A stretch of 64,000 nt of DNA from Scopulibacillus daqui (GCF_016908855.1 NZ_JAFBER010000003.1:1-64000), one strand, 5' to 3'; counted from the first letter of the stretch, positions 1 to 8,922 are shown. A program made the numbers and translations. The notes: generated from the letters alone by a model not told the origin.

Positions 1-544
1 CGTATATTATTACATCATCAATATAAATCAACGGGATATCAGTTGGGTTAAGGAGTAGAAGCTATTACTCCTACCCCAACATTTGACGTAGAACCAAATT
101 TTATGCGTGAGTCTAGTGTGGGTTAAAAAAGGGCGGCACAACAAAAAAGCTAACAGCGACTGTTAAATGGGTTAAGAGCGGCGATATCTTGAAAAGGTTA
201 ACAACAACTTGACGAAAGCCATATTGGCGCAAATCATTGATTGCAGCCTAGAGATTAACGGCCAGCATAGCTTAAGGGAATAAAAAGCATTTCTGTTTTT
301 CGGGCTAATCTTGTGCCCATTCGATTTTTATGTTTATTTTATTTGCAAATCATTCAGGTCAAATGATCTATATATCATTCTTTGATGTACCTAAATCTGT
401 GATAGATGAACTATTTTCTTTAATAACTAATGAAAATGATAGCTAATCCTGATACGCTGTTTTTATGATAGTTATTATCAATAACAAGTGAAAAATAAAG
501 TGGAGTCAGTTATTAAGAAAAAATCACCGAGCAAGGAGAATTTT
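1..544. other. Non-coding left end of window
   Basis: No convincing gene is seen here. The stretch holds a strong hairpin (42-80) and short, interrupted reading frames. It lies just before two tRNA genes, a common place for remnants of integrated elements, but I recognise no family, so its origin is open. Confidence 0.4.
42..80. terminator. Hairpin, possible bidirectional terminator
   Basis: GTTGGG and AGGAGTA on the left pair with TACTCCT and CCCAAC on the right around an 8-nt loop. Only ATTTG follows, so terminator function is likely but not certain. It may end a gene that lies outside the window. Confidence 0.5.
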
Positions 545-721
545 ATGATTTTAAAATCAATTATGGCGGCTGTCATTGCAGGGATTCTTTTCACGTTCAT
601 TTCTGGACTTTATTCGAAATCTAAACATAAAAAAATCAACCCATCCAATATATTTTTTCAAGGCATTCTTTTTGCAGTCGTTCTTTTTGTTTTATTTTTT
701 ATAGAACGTCCTTTTAAATAA
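545..721 (+). CDS. Small two-helix membrane peptide
   Basis: A 58-residue hydrophobic protein of unknown function. The ATG at 545 is preceded by a good ribosome binding site (GCAAGGAG, 531-538). The frame stays open upstream to a GTG at 488, but that start has no such site, so 545 is preferred. Two membrane segments are visible, near residues 3-20 and 37-53, separated by a Lys-rich loop (SKSKHKK). I do not recognise the family. It stands alone between non-coding sequence and the tRNA promoter. Confidence 0.5.
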   Translation: MILKSIMAAVIAGILFTFISGLYSKSKHKKINPSNIFFQGILFAVVLFVLFFIERPFK

Positions 722-792
722 AAGAAAAGCCGACACCATATGACAGCAAAAGAGAACTTTCGAGGCAAATTTTATTTTTTGAGAAATATTTG

Positions 793-822
793 TTGACAAA
801 AGTCAGATGCGTATTTTATAAT
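793..822 (+). promoter_or_regulatory. SigA-type promoter of the tRNA pair
   Basis: TTGACA (793-798) and TATAAT (817-822) are both perfect consensus hexamers with an 18-nt spacer. They lie about 90 nt upstream of tRNA-Gly and probably drive both tRNA genes. Confidence 0.75.
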
Positions 823-913
823 ACTTCATGTAATCGTTGGTTTTGAGAAAATCGCAATATCATATCGATGCTGGGTATATAATAAAATTCAAGATTTGCC
901 ATCCTATACAGAC

Positions 914-988
914 GCGGAAGTAGTTCAGTGGTAGAACATCACCTTGCCAAGGTGGGGGTCGCGGGTTCGAGTCCCGTCTTCCGCTCCA
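914..988 (+). tRNA. tRNA-Gly (GCC)
   Basis: The acceptor stem GCGGAAG (914-920) pairs with CTTCCGC (978-984), followed by T and an encoded CCA. The T-loop GGTTCGAGTCC and the anticodon loop TTGCCAA give anticodon GCC. It is the first of two tRNAs and lies 1 nt upstream of tRNA-Ala. Confidence 0.97.
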
Positions 989-989
989 C

Positions 990-1065
990 GGGGCCTTAGC
1001 TCAGCTGGGAGAGCGCCTGCTTTGCACGCAGGAGGTCAGCGGTTCGATCCCGCTAGGCTCCACCA
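990..1065 (+). tRNA. tRNA-Ala (TGC)
   Basis: The acceptor stem GGGGCCT (990-996) pairs with AGGCTCC (1055-1061), followed by A and an encoded CCA. The D-loop AGCTGGGA and T-loop GGTTCGATCC are canonical. The anticodon loop TTTGCAC gives TGC, alanine. It is co-transcribed with tRNA-Gly. Confidence 0.97.
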
Positions 1066-1088
1066 AACTCAAAAACAAATCCCTTTAG

Positions 1089-1117
1089 AACCTTAGACTT
1101 TAAGTTTAAGGTTTTTT
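1089..1117 (+). terminator. Terminator of the tRNA operon
   Basis: AACCTTA pairs with TAAGGTT around an A/T-rich loop and is followed by a T tract. It lies 24 nt after tRNA-Ala. Confidence 0.75.
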
Positions 1118-1339
1118 GTTTGTTTGCGGAATCTTCATTTGAAGCTTATCAGAATTATTTTCAGTATATTTTATCAAGATTGAAAAATTGACATTTGACA
1201 GATGCGGTTTCCATTGGCTGTTTATTGATTAATGACATTGTGCTTAAGAATCTATATAGATGAAATATTCGCTTTTTATTGTAGTCTCTTGGGCTTTATG
1301 TATAAAATGAATATGTAGTCAAAAAGGAGGCTGTATGCA

Positions 1340-2239
1340 ATGAGTAAACAGATATCCATTATTGGGGCGCCAATGGATTTAGGACAATCAAGAAGAGGCG
1401 TAGATATGGGCCCGAGCGCGATAAGATATGCAGGATTAGTCAGCAGATTAGAGGCTATCGGCTATGAAGTAGAAGACTGCGGTGATATTGAAATCAGCCG
1501 TCCTGAAAAAGAAAATCATGATCATTCATCATTAAAAAATTTGAAAGCGGTTACTGAAACGAATGAGAGATTGTACCAAGCTGTTGCAGAGGTTATTAAT
1601 AAAAAGCGTTTTCCGCTTGTTTTAGGCGGTGATCATAGCATTGCAATCGGTACATTAGCCGGTGCAGCTAAGCCCTATCAAAACCTTGGCGTTATTTGGT
1701 ATGATGCGCACGGAGACTTAAACACAGCTGAAACATCTCCAAGCGGAAACATTCATGGCATGCCTCTTGCCGTCAGCCTAGGACTAGGACACCCTTCATT
1801 AACAAGCATCGGCGGCTATCAACCTAAAGTGAAGCCGGAAAACATCGTCATTATCGGTGCACGCTCCTTGGACAAAGGAGAAAGGGATCTTATTCGGAAA
1901 GAAAATATTCGTGTCTATACGATGCACGAAATAGATCGGTTAGGCATGACTGCTGTTATGGAAGAGGCCATTCATTATTTAAAGGATCGGACTGACGGCG
2001 TACACCTTAGTTTAGATCTGGATGGATTAGACCCAAGTGACGCTCCGGGTGTCGGGACGCCGGTTTTAGGCGGTATTTCATATCGGGAAAGCCATCTGGC
2101 CATGGAGATGCTCTCAGAAGCGGACATTTTAACATCAGCCGAGTTCGTTGAAGTGAATCCGATACTGGATGAAAAGAATAAAACAGCTGAAGCAGCTGTT
2201 GCGTTGGCAGGTTCCTTGTTTGGAGAAAAGCTTCTGTAG
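1340..2239 (+). CDS. rocF: Arginase
   Basis: Hydrolyses L-arginine to ornithine and urea in the cytoplasm, the first step of arginine catabolism. The 299-residue length is normal for bacillar arginases. The binuclear Mn-binding motifs are all present: GGDHS near residue 97, DAHGD near 124 and LDLDGLDP near 227. A strong site AAAAGGAGG (1322-1330) sets the ATG at 1340. It is a single-gene unit between the tRNA terminator and its own terminator. Its place just before sigW is a conserved arrangement in several Bacillales. It opposes the arg biosynthesis operon at the other end of this window. Confidence 0.95.
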   Translation: MSKQISIIGAPMDLGQSRRGVDMGPSAIRYAGLVSRLEAIGYEVEDCGDIEISRPEKENHDHSSLKNLKAVTETNERLYQAVAEVINKKRFPLVLGGDHSIAIGTLAGAAKPYQNLGVIWYDAHGDLNTAETSPSGNIHGMPLAVSLGLGHPSLTSIGGYQPKVKPENIVIIGARSLDKGERDLIRKENIRVYTMHEIDRLGMTAVMEEAIHYLKDRTDGVHLSLDLDGLDPSDAPGVGTPVLGGISYRESHLAMEMLSEADILTSAEFVEVNPILDEKNKTAEAAVALAGSLFGEKLL

Positions 2240-2242
2240 AAA

Positions 2243-2276
2243 AAACAACCGCTTTAACATATTAAAGCGGTTGTTT
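2243..2276 (+). terminator. Terminator after rocF
   Basis: A perfect stem, AAACAACCGCTTTAA against TTAAAGCGGTTGTTT, with a 4-nt loop. It starts 4 nt after the rocF stop. The symmetry means it can also end the small minus-strand gene that converges on it. Confidence 0.9.
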
Positions 2277-2283
2277 CCCATTT

Positions 2284-2442
2284 CTAAGCTGAGTGCCATG
2301 TTTTTTGATATTGATAAATCAGATGATCGAGTTTTGTGCTTAGATTGATGACATCTTTTGATGACAGTGTTTGATTATTTGCGGCTATCAGCAGATAGCG
2401 GCGTGTTTTTTCGATTTCAGCCATTAATTCATATTGAGTCAT
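2284..2442 (-). CDS. Spo0E-family aspartyl-phosphate phosphatase-like peptide
   Basis: A 52-residue helical peptide. The second half carries the Spo0E-family signature, here STKLD (residues 35-39), followed by HLIYQY. In the family this motif lets small peptides remove phosphate from Spo0A or related response regulators and so delay sporulation. The ATG at 2442 has a strong ribosome binding site, TTGGAGG, 8 nt upstream on the minus strand. It converges on rocF and shares its terminator. Which response regulator it acts on cannot be read from the sequence. It supports the view that the host forms endospores. Confidence 0.8.
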   Translation of the reverse strand: MTQYELMAEIEKTRRYLLIAANNQTLSSKDVINLSTKLDHLIYQYQKTWHSA

Positions 2443-2636
2443 GGTAAGGGTCCTCCAAGACTTTATAATATCGTAAAGGATAAAAGTATAAGTTCAACAA
2501 ATAACCCCAATTCTTCCTAAATACTATTTTTCCCTTTTTAATAAAATTAAAACATGTTTTTGGGAAATTTTGTTCGTTTAGTAAAAATAATGGGGTTTAT
2601 AGTCCTGAAAGGAAGAAGTGCTGTCATGGAAAGGTT

Positions 2637-3164
2637 TCATGTGTTTTTGGCATCGAAATCCGGATTATATTTAACTTTTGAGCTAAAGCCCATATAACAG
2701 TAGAGCACAATGAATCCAATGCCTATAAGATAATTAATAAAAGGAATAAGGAAGCCGATTAACCCTAACAGCCATAAAGGACTCATGTTAAAGGCCTTGA
2801 AAAAGCGAACAGTCCACATAATGTTCAACACAATAGGAATAATTGAAAAAATAATGATCACAGCCACATAAATGATGAAGCCTGTGCTGTCTTGAAACCC
2901 AACCAATATGGCTGTTCCGATGGCAGCGCCTAGAAAAGGGAGTAAAAACCAAAGGATATTCCAAGCGCTCTTTTTAATGGCCCAAAAAAACGGCCATAGC
3001 TGTGCAATAGGAATATAGGCCAACCAGGGATGGTTAATGTTGGCTTTTTGATACAATTTAAACATAGCCGTCGCTTGTAAAATATAAATCGCTACTAGTA
3101 CGATGCACATGACAGCGCCGAATGCTCCAAAACCATACGTGTTCATAGACATGCTGTTATCCAT
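2637..3164 (-). CDS. Multi-pass membrane protein, DUF5684-like
   Basis: A 175-residue integral membrane protein of unknown function. The ATG at 3164 has a strong site (AAAAGGAGG) 6 nt upstream. The frame extends further upstream but lacks a better start. About five membrane segments are seen: a Gly/Ala-rich first helix near 12-32, then two helices around the LWPFFWAIKK region, and two or three in the second half. The pattern of short loops with Trp/Pro resembles DUF5684-type proteins. It is transcribed away from sigW and has no visible partner. Confidence 0.6.
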   Translation of the reverse strand: MDNSMSMNTYGFGAFGAVMCIVLVAIYILQATAMFKLYQKANINHPWLAYIPIAQLWPFFWAIKKSAWNILWFLLPFLGAAIGTAILVGFQDSTGFIIYVAVIIIFSIIPIVLNIMWTVRFFKAFNMSPLWLLGLIGFLIPFINYLIGIGFIVLYCYMGFSSKVKYNPDFDAKNT

Positions 3165-3374
3165 GTTGCTCCTCCTTTTCTCATCTGGTCTCCCCATTTC
3201 CAAAGGGAATTTTTCTTAACATTAAATGATCAGCACTTAATGTCATAAAATCATTTTATTCAATCGTTATGTATTGTATGACTTTCCATTCTTTGGTTTT
3301 AAAAGGGTTGATGTGGATTTTGAATATTTATTGAATAACTGCCGCTGAATATCATTTATTTGTTAATATTAAAA

Positions 3375-3400
3375 TGAAACCTTAGTTTTTTATCTTCGTA
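3375..3400 (+). promoter_or_regulatory. SigW-type ECF promoter (autoregulation)
   Basis: TGAAAC (3375-3380) and CGTA (3397-3400) with a 16-nt spacer match the SigW promoter consensus of Bacillus. Its place just upstream of sigW indicates positive autoregulation. It also fixes the start of sigW, because an upstream ATG at 3401 would lie before the expected transcription start. Confidence 0.85.
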
Positions 3401-3430
3401 ATGATGATTTGCTCAGAAATGAGGCTGAAA

Positions 3431-3994
3431 ATGGAGTCGAAGATTAAACGTTTGATTAAAAAGATAAAGAAAGGCGATCAAGCGGCATTCGAAGAGATTG
3501 TCAATCTATATAAAAATCAAGTATATAATATATGCTACCGCATGGTTGGGCTGCCTCATGAAGCTGAAGACCTGGCACAGGAAACTTTTTTGAGAGCTTA
3601 TACCCATATTGACCAATTTAAGAGTGATAAGACATTTTCGACGTGGCTTTACAGAATTGCAACCAATTTGTCTATAGACTATTTAAGGAAGAAAAGGCCA
3701 AGCACTTATCTCGATGCGGATATTCCCGGGACAGAAGGATTCACGATGTATATGCATGTTCCCTCTGATGAGCGGCTTCCAGAAGACCGCTTGATAGAAA
3801 ATGAGAAACAGAAAATCATTCATTATGAAATTAATCAATTGCCTCCGAAGTACCGTTCCGTTATTGTTCTAAAATATTTGCAGGACTTAAGTTTAAAAGA
3901 AATCAGCAATATCCTTAATCTACCTGAAACCACAGTCAAAACACGAGTGCACCGGGCAAGGGAAGCGTTAAGAAAACGATTGCGCCATTTTTAA
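3431..3994 (+). CDS. sigW: ECF RNA polymerase sigma factor SigW
   Basis: Directs transcription of the cell-envelope stress and antimicrobial-peptide resistance regulon. With the ATG at 3431 the protein has 187 residues, as in B. subtilis SigW. Region 2 is clear (YRMVGLPHEAEDLAQE, FSTWLYRIATN), as is the SigW-type linker (LDADIPGTEG) and the region 4 helix-turn-helix (LSLKEISNILNLPETTVKTR). Two ATGs further upstream in the same frame sit on or just after the SigW promoter -10, so they are not used. ATGAGG lies 6 nt before 3431. The anti-sigma gene rsiW follows 13 nt later. Confidence 0.95.
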   Translation: MESKIKRLIKKIKKGDQAAFEEIVNLYKNQVYNICYRMVGLPHEAEDLAQETFLRAYTHIDQFKSDKTFSTWLYRIATNLSIDYLRKKRPSTYLDADIPGTEGFTMYMHVPSDERLPEDRLIENEKQKIIHYEINQLPPKYRSVIVLKYLQDLSLKEISNILNLPETTVKTRVHRAREALRKRLRHF

Positions 3995-4007
3995 ATGAGG
4001 TGAGGAC

Positions 4008-4631
4008 ATGGCTTGTTCATTAGAGATGAAACGGCTAATAGATGCTGTTCTTGACGAAGAGGCGACAGCAGAGGAGCAGCAAAAATTAAAAACTCATATG
4101 CATGATTGCCGTCATTGCCGGCAGCATTACAATCAATTAGTTCAGTCAATAAACCTTCTTAAAGGATTAGAACAACCGAACGTCTCGGAACATTTTACAG
4201 CATCTGTTCTGAGCGTTGTCCCAATCAGGGAGAAAGGCCAAACATTAAAACGGTGGTTCAAGCCGCATCCTGTCTTAACGGCGGCAGCTGTTTTTATCAT
4301 CTTAATGATCAGCTCTTTTTTCTCTTTATGGCAATTCACGCCGTTTCAAGCTGTTGTGAAAGGTAAGGGGCGTCTCGCGTATCAAGGAAACACGGTTATT
4401 GTTCCAAAAGACGAGGTTATCGACGGGGACCTTATCGTCAAGAATGGAAACGCAAAAATAGAAGGCAAGGTAAAGGGTGATGTTGTTCTTATTCAAAGTC
4501 ATTCACTTTTGGCTTCAGCCGGCCATGTTAATGGAAAGATTGAAAAGATAAACAAGTTCATGGAATGGCTGTGGTATGATATGAAAGGTTTTTTCACGCG
4601 TGTATTTTTAATTAAAAGGCTGCCGGGTTAG
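4008..4631 (+). CDS. rsiW: Anti-sigma W factor RsiW
   Basis: A single-pass membrane protein that holds SigW inactive until stress triggers its proteolysis. The N-terminal zinc anti-sigma motif HMHDCRHC (H-x3-C-x2-C, residues 30-37) is intact. One membrane segment lies near residues 86-106 (HPVLTAAAVFIILMIS). The extracytoplasmic part carries repeated beta-strand-like units (GDLIVKNG, GKVKGDVVLI), as in the B. subtilis protein. Length is 207 residues, near the usual 208. It follows sigW by 13 nt with the site GAGGTGAGG and is co-transcribed from the SigW promoter. Confidence 0.93.
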   Translation: MACSLEMKRLIDAVLDEEATAEEQQKLKTHMHDCRHCRQHYNQLVQSINLLKGLEQPNVSEHFTASVLSVVPIREKGQTLKRWFKPHPVLTAAAVFIILMISSFFSLWQFTPFQAVVKGKGRLAYQGNTVIVPKDEVIDGDLIVKNGNAKIEGKVKGDVVLIQSHSLLASAGHVNGKIEKINKFMEWLWYDMKGFFTRVFLIKRLPG

Positions 4632-4641
4632 GCAGTCTTTT
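4614..4641 (+). terminator. Terminator of sigW-rsiW
   Basis: AAAAGGCTGCC pairs with GGCAGTCTTTT around a 6-nt loop, with a T-rich tail. It overlaps the last codons and the stop of rsiW. Confidence 0.7.
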
Positions 4642-4782
4642 CTTTGGAAATTGGACGAGTTATGTGAGTACCCTCATAATCTGCATTTAATCAATGAATA
4701 ACTAAACAGATAACTGCTTTAGAATCAGCGGAAATCCAAGTTTTTCTAAAAAGAAATGTATGAACATATAATTTTTAAATTA

Positions 4783-4791
4783 TGCTATAAT
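4783..4791 (+). promoter_or_regulatory. Extended -10 promoter of the cda-glm operon
   Basis: TGCTATAAT (4783-4791) is a perfect -10 with the TGn extension. No good -35 is visible. It lies 41 nt upstream of cdaA. Confidence 0.55.
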
Positions 4792-4832
4792 TGGGGTTGC
4801 GGCATACATGACTGATATGGAGGAAAAAGGCC

Positions 4833-5654
4833 ATGTTTTCATGGATTCATATAAATATTTTAGATTATTTAACTGAAATTATTGATATTCTGCTAGTAAC
4901 TTTTGTGATCTATAACATCATCATGGTTATTAGAGGAACAAAGGCCGTACAGTTGTTAAAAGGTATTATGGTAATCATCGCCATTTGGTTTTTGAGCAGT
5001 TTCTTTGGCCTGAAAACCTTGGAATGGTTATCTAATATCGCTATTACCTACGGGTTGTTTGCCATTATTATTATCTTCCAGCCTGAACTTCGCAGAGCTT
5101 TGGAACAATTAGGACGGGGAAGGCTATTTTCGCGCCAAGTTCCTAAGGACGAAAAACAAAAGCAAACAATTGAAGGCATCGTTAAAGCAACATCTTACAT
5201 GGCCAAGAGGCGAATTGGCGCTTTAATGTCTATCGAGCGTGAAACCGGCTTGAATGAATATATTGAAACAGGCATCCCTATGCATGCTAATTTGTCATCA
5301 CAGCTTTTAATTAATATTTTTATTCCTAATACCCCTTTGCACGATGGGGCGGTTATTATAAAAGGAAATGAAATAACGGCTGCCGCATGTTATTTGCCGT
5401 TATCTGAAAGTCCGTTTATTTCAAAAGAGCTGGGTACAAGGCACAGGGCTGCAATGGGAGTCAGTGAGGTTACTGACAGTATTACTGTTGTCGTGTCAGA
5501 AGAAACAGGCAGCATATCGGTAACAAAAAACGGTGAGTTGAATCGTGATATCTCTGAAGACAAGCTGAGAGAATTGTTAGAACAGGAATTAATCTACTCC
5601 TCTAGATCTAACAGTTCCTTACGCTGGAATTGGAGAGGTAAGCACCATGGATAA
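4833..5654 (+). CDS. cdaA: Diadenylate cyclase CdaA
   Basis: Makes the second messenger c-di-AMP from two ATP at the membrane, which controls potassium and cell-wall homeostasis. The 273-residue protein has three N-terminal membrane helices (about 14-33, 42-58, 68-83) and a DAC domain. Both signature motifs are intact: DGA (171-173) and RHR (203-205). A good ribosome binding site (ATGGAGG) precedes the ATG at 4833. The gene overlaps cdaR by 8 nt and leads the conserved cdaA-cdaR-glmM cluster, in which CdaR and GlmM are known regulators of CdaA activity. Confidence 0.96.
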   Translation: MFSWIHINILDYLTEIIDILLVTFVIYNIIMVIRGTKAVQLLKGIMVIIAIWFLSSFFGLKTLEWLSNIAITYGLFAIIIIFQPELRRALEQLGRGRLFSRQVPKDEKQKQTIEGIVKATSYMAKRRIGALMSIERETGLNEYIETGIPMHANLSSQLLINIFIPNTPLHDGAVIIKGNEITAAACYLPLSESPFISKELGTRHRAAMGVSEVTDSITVVVSEETGSISVTKNGELNRDISEDKLRELLEQELIYSSRSNSSLRWNWRGKHHG

Positions 5655-7128
5655 ATTATTTAAAAGCAAATGGTTTATAAGGATACTTTCATTTCTGATT
5701 GCGTTAATGTTATATACCGTTGTGTCATCGAATGATCAATCAGCCGGGGGCCAGGCAACAAGGATCATTGGCAGATCAAGCCAGACAGCGGCCGTGACGG
5801 AGCCGCTAAAAGTCGAATATGATCAGGATAATTATGTTGTTACTGGGGCGCCTAGTTCGGTTAAAGTCGAAATGAAGGGGCCGAGTGACCTCATATTGAA
5901 GGCCAAACTATTAAGTAATCATAAGGTTTATATCAATCTTAACGGCAAGGGGCCGGGACGTTATTCAGCTACGGTCCAAACGGAAGGTTTTCCATCAGGC
6001 ATCCAAGTAACGCCGATACCATCGACTGTTGATGTAAATGTTCAAGAGAAAACAGCAAAGACATTCCCAGTCAGCATTGATGTAGCTAATAAAGATAAAG
6101 TTGCGAGCGGATATAATGTCGGTGTGCCTCAAACATCCCGAGACACTGTTAAAGTGACCGGAAGCAAAAAAATGGTTGATTCCGTCGCGTTTGTTAAGGG
6201 TGTTGTGGATGTGAGCGGAGCCAGCAGTACAGTAAGGCAGCAAGCGACATTGCATGCCTATGACAGCAGCGGCAATCTATTGAATGTCAATATCAGTCCA
6301 TCCAAAACCTACGTTAAGGTGCCGATCATAAGCGGGTACGCGAAAAGGGTACCCGTTCATATTTCGGAGCAAGGGTCGCTGCCGGACGGCGTCAGTATCG
6401 ACTCCATCCAAGTTGAACCTCAGACTGTAACTGTGTATGGAAGCAAAGATGCGCTGAAAGACATTGATTCTATCGATGGCGTCGTCTTGCCGCTTGACAA
6501 TATTACTGATGATAAGACCTTTAAGCTGGATGTTCCGACACCGGATGGAGCGAAAAGCGTTGATCCCGGGACAATTAAGGTGAAAGTTAAAGTGAAGACT
6601 TCATCGGAAAAAGGACAGAAGGGTTCATCCGATAAGGGGCAGCAAGCTGACAACAATAATGGCCAATCTGCTTCTGAAGGCGATGCCTCAGGAAGCGATG
6701 ATCAAAGCCAAACTGGATCATCAAATGAAAATACGCCAAATGATAATAGCGGCAATAACAGTAATAATGACGGCAATGACAAGAGCAACAGCCACGGCGA
6801 CAGTGATCATCAGTCTGGTTCAAGTTCAACGTCAACAGGAAGCTCGAGCGATTCAAAGGACAATACGTCCAAAGATGATGGGCAGAATGTTGATAACGGC
6901 CAATCTTCTAAAGATGGCGATACGTCCGCGAACGGGGACCAAAATGAAACGGGCTCATCAAACGATGGCTCATCAAATAATAGCGGCAATAATTCTGATG
7001 ATAAGGGCAACAGCCATAATAACAATGAAGGCGATCAGTCTTCATCAGGCCATCCGTCATCAGACCACTCGGATAGCTCGAATGATAATTCAAACAAAGA
7101 TGACGGGCAGAATAACGGCACAAATTAG
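5647..7128 (+). CDS. cdaR: CdaA regulatory protein CdaR (YbbR) with long disordered tail
   Basis: A membrane-anchored extracytoplasmic protein that modulates CdaA. An N-terminal helix (about 8-27) is followed by three YbbR repeats that I can place (about 50-132, 135-223, 228-318). From about residue 319 to 493 the protein is almost only Ser, Asn, Asp, Gly, Gln and Lys and should be disordered. The tail contains an imperfect internal duplication of about 80 residues (start NNNGQSASEGDAS, second copy VDNGQSSKDGDTS). The B. subtilis homologue has four YbbR domains, so the fourth appears to be lost or replaced by the tail. Coding-like sequence continues after the stop (see 7231-7399). Confidence 0.9.
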   Translation: MDKLFKSKWFIRILSFLIALMLYTVVSSNDQSAGGQATRIIGRSSQTAAVTEPLKVEYDQDNYVVTGAPSSVKVEMKGPSDLILKAKLLSNHKVYINLNGKGPGRYSATVQTEGFPSGIQVTPIPSTVDVNVQEKTAKTFPVSIDVANKDKVASGYNVGVPQTSRDTVKVTGSKKMVDSVAFVKGVVDVSGASSTVRQQATLHAYDSSGNLLNVNISPSKTYVKVPIISGYAKRVPVHISEQGSLPDGVSIDSIQVEPQTVTVYGSKDALKDIDSIDGVVLPLDNITDDKTFKLDVPTPDGAKSVDPGTIKVKVKVKTSSEKGQKGSSDKGQQADNNNGQSASEGDASGSDDQSQTGSSNENTPNDNSGNNSNNDGNDKSNSHGDSDHQSGSSSTSTGSSSDSKDNTSKDDGQNVDNGQSSKDGDTSANGDQNETGSSNDGSSNNSGNNSDDKGNSHNNNEGDQSSSGHPSSDHSDSSNDNSNKDDGQNNGTN

Positions 7129-7140
7129 CTTGAATGATCT

Positions 7141-7169
7141 GGATACTCATCGTATCCTCTTGTTTTTTT
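7141..7169 (+). terminator. Possible attenuating terminator between cdaR and glmM
   Basis: GGATAC pairs with GTATCC around TCATC, followed closely by a T-rich tract. TGAATGA and TCATTCA form an outer pair around it. This would partly uncouple glmM from cdaA-cdaR. The stem is short, so termination is probably incomplete. Confidence 0.5.
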
Positions 7170-7230
7170 AGTCATTCATCATGAACGCCGGATCAAAAAT
7201 ATAGCGTTAAAGGCGTTTGATTCTGATAAA

Positions 7231-7399
7231 TAATAAAGTAAGAAGATCCATCCGTTTCCTGTAACTGTTACACCCCCGGGTCAGCCCAAGGAAGCAGTTC
7301 GTGCAAGCGGCGAAAATAACAAAAATGACAATAGTGATTCTGCCGATGAAAAAGCATCGATTCAGATAAACAATGAAGGCGAAGATAAGGAGCGATAAA
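7231..7399 (+). pseudogene. Coding-like remnant of a CdaR-type tail
   Basis: One frame, without a start, reads PFPVTVTPPGQPKE and then an Asn/Asp/Glu/Ser-rich run (ENNKNDNSDSADEK) up to a TAA at 7397-7399. Its composition resembles the CdaR tail and it lies 100 nt after the CdaR stop. It probably represents the former end of cdaR (last YbbR strand plus acidic tail), cut off by an earlier truncation. It now contains the ribosome binding site of glmM, which may be why it persists. Confidence 0.45.
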
Positions 7400-7402
7400 G
7401 AA

Positions 7403-8749
7403 ATGGGAAAATATTTTGGAACTGATGGTGTTAGAGGTGTAGCCAATACTGAATTAACACCTGAACTGGCATTTAAATTAGGCCGTTATGGCGGCTATGT
7501 ATTAACAGAGAAAACAGAACGCCCAAAAGTTCTTGTCGGTCATGATACGCGCATTTCCGGATATATGCTAGAAAATGCATTTATCGCGGGGCTGTTATCT
7601 ATCGGTGTTGAGGTTATGAAACTTGGCGTTATTTCCACCCCGGGTGTCGCCTATTTGACAAAAGCTATGGGTGCACAAGCGGGTGTTATGATTTCTGCTT
7701 CGCATAATCCTGTCGCTGATAATGGCATTAAATTCTTTGGCGCAGACGGTTTTAAACTCAGCGACGACCAAGAAGAAGAAATTGAACAATTATTAGATAA
7801 GGATGAAGATAACCTGCCGCGCCCTATTGGCGCTGAACTTGGTTCGCAAAGTGCTTATTTTGAGGGCGGACAGAAGTATCTTCAATTCTTAAAGCAAACG
7901 GTTCAAGTTGATGATTTTTCAGGCATCCACATTGCATTAGATTGTGCAAACGGTGCTACCTATTCCTTAGCACCGCATCTTTTTGCAGATTTGGAAGCAG
8001 ACATTTCAACAATGGGGACATCTCCTAACGGAACCAATATTAACGATGGTGTCGGTTCCACTCATCCTGAGGCTTTAGCAAAATTGGTTAAAGAAAAGGG
8101 AGCTGATATCGGCCTGGCCTTTGACGGAGACGGCGACAGGCTCATTGCTATAGATGAGAATGGCAATATCGTTGACGGCGACCAGATCATGTATATTTGT
8201 GCAAAATATTTAAAAGACGAAGGCAGATTGAACCATGACACCTTAGTGACCACAGTCATGAGCAATATCGGTCTGTACAAAGCATTAGAAGAAGCCGGCA
8301 TTAAAACAGAGCAAACAGCTGTCGGCGACCGTTATGTCATGGAAGAAATGAGAAAAGGCGGCTTCTCTTTAGGCGGAGAGCAATCAGGCCATATTATTTT
8401 CCTTGACTATATTACAACTGGAGACGGCATGCTTTCAGCGCTCCAACTCGTCAATATTATGAAAGCAACCGGCAAGAAATTATCTGAACTCGCAAGCGGC
8501 ATGAAAAAATATCCGCAAAAGCTTGTTAATGTTAAAGTCACGGATAAATATAAGGTGACAGAGAATGAAAAGGTTGCTCAAACGATCGAAGAAGTTGAAA
8601 AAGACATGAACGGAAAAGGGCGCATCCTTGTAAGGCCGTCCGGGACAGAACCGTTAGTCCGCGTCATGGCAGAAGCACCGACAGAGGAAGCATGCGATCA
8701 ATATGTACAAAAAGTGGTTGACGTTGTTCAAGAAGAAATGGGTCTGTAA
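7403..8749 (+). CDS. glmM: Phosphoglucosamine mutase GlmM
   Basis: Converts glucosamine-6-phosphate to glucosamine-1-phosphate for UDP-GlcNAc and peptidoglycan synthesis; in Bacillus it also binds and inhibits CdaA. With the ATG at 7403 the protein has 448 residues, the usual length. The active-site serine lies in MISASHNP (Ser100), the Mg-binding loop is DGDGDR, and the C-terminal phosphate-binding loop is RPSGTEP. The frame is open 10 codons further upstream, but AAGGAG (7387-7392) fits 7403. It is the third gene of the cdaA cluster and precedes glmS, the enzyme that makes its substrate. Confidence 0.96.
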   Translation: MGKYFGTDGVRGVANTELTPELAFKLGRYGGYVLTEKTERPKVLVGHDTRISGYMLENAFIAGLLSIGVEVMKLGVISTPGVAYLTKAMGAQAGVMISASHNPVADNGIKFFGADGFKLSDDQEEEIEQLLDKDEDNLPRPIGAELGSQSAYFEGGQKYLQFLKQTVQVDDFSGIHIALDCANGATYSLAPHLFADLEADISTMGTSPNGTNINDGVGSTHPEALAKLVKEKGADIGLAFDGDGDRLIAIDENGNIVDGDQIMYICAKYLKDEGRLNHDTLVTTVMSNIGLYKALEEAGIKTEQTAVGDRYVMEEMRKGGFSLGGEQSGHIIFLDYITTGDGMLSALQLVNIMKATGKKLSELASGMKKYPQKLVNVKVTDKYKVTENEKVAQTIEEVEKDMNGKGRILVRPSGTEPLVRVMAEAPTEEACDQYVQKVVDVVQEEMGL

Positions 8750-8788
8750 ACAGACAAGATATAACTTCATAGCATAAAATAAAACAGA

Positions 8789-8836
8789 ACGTATGCATAG
8801 CATTTATAGATCTTCTATGCATACGTCTTTTTTTTA
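8789..8836 (+). terminator. Terminator after glmM
   Basis: ACGTATGCATAG pairs perfectly with CTATGCATACGT and is followed by a long T tract. Confidence 0.92.
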
Positions 8837-8922
8837 AGTTGAAAGTGAAAGGGCATTCATGGATGTTTTAAAATCCGGCTTGCCTCATTCAAGAAGTTGA
8901 CGATTTAAATTGGGAATAATCA

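Noticed and set aside
1-544. An integrated element anchored at the tRNA genes
   Set aside because: No integrase, no repeated tRNA end and no clear borders are visible in the available sequence.
6587-7171. Long open frames in other frames of the cdaR tail on both strands
   Set aside because: The low-complexity tail sequence lacks stops by composition; none has a ribosome binding site or a protein-like pattern.
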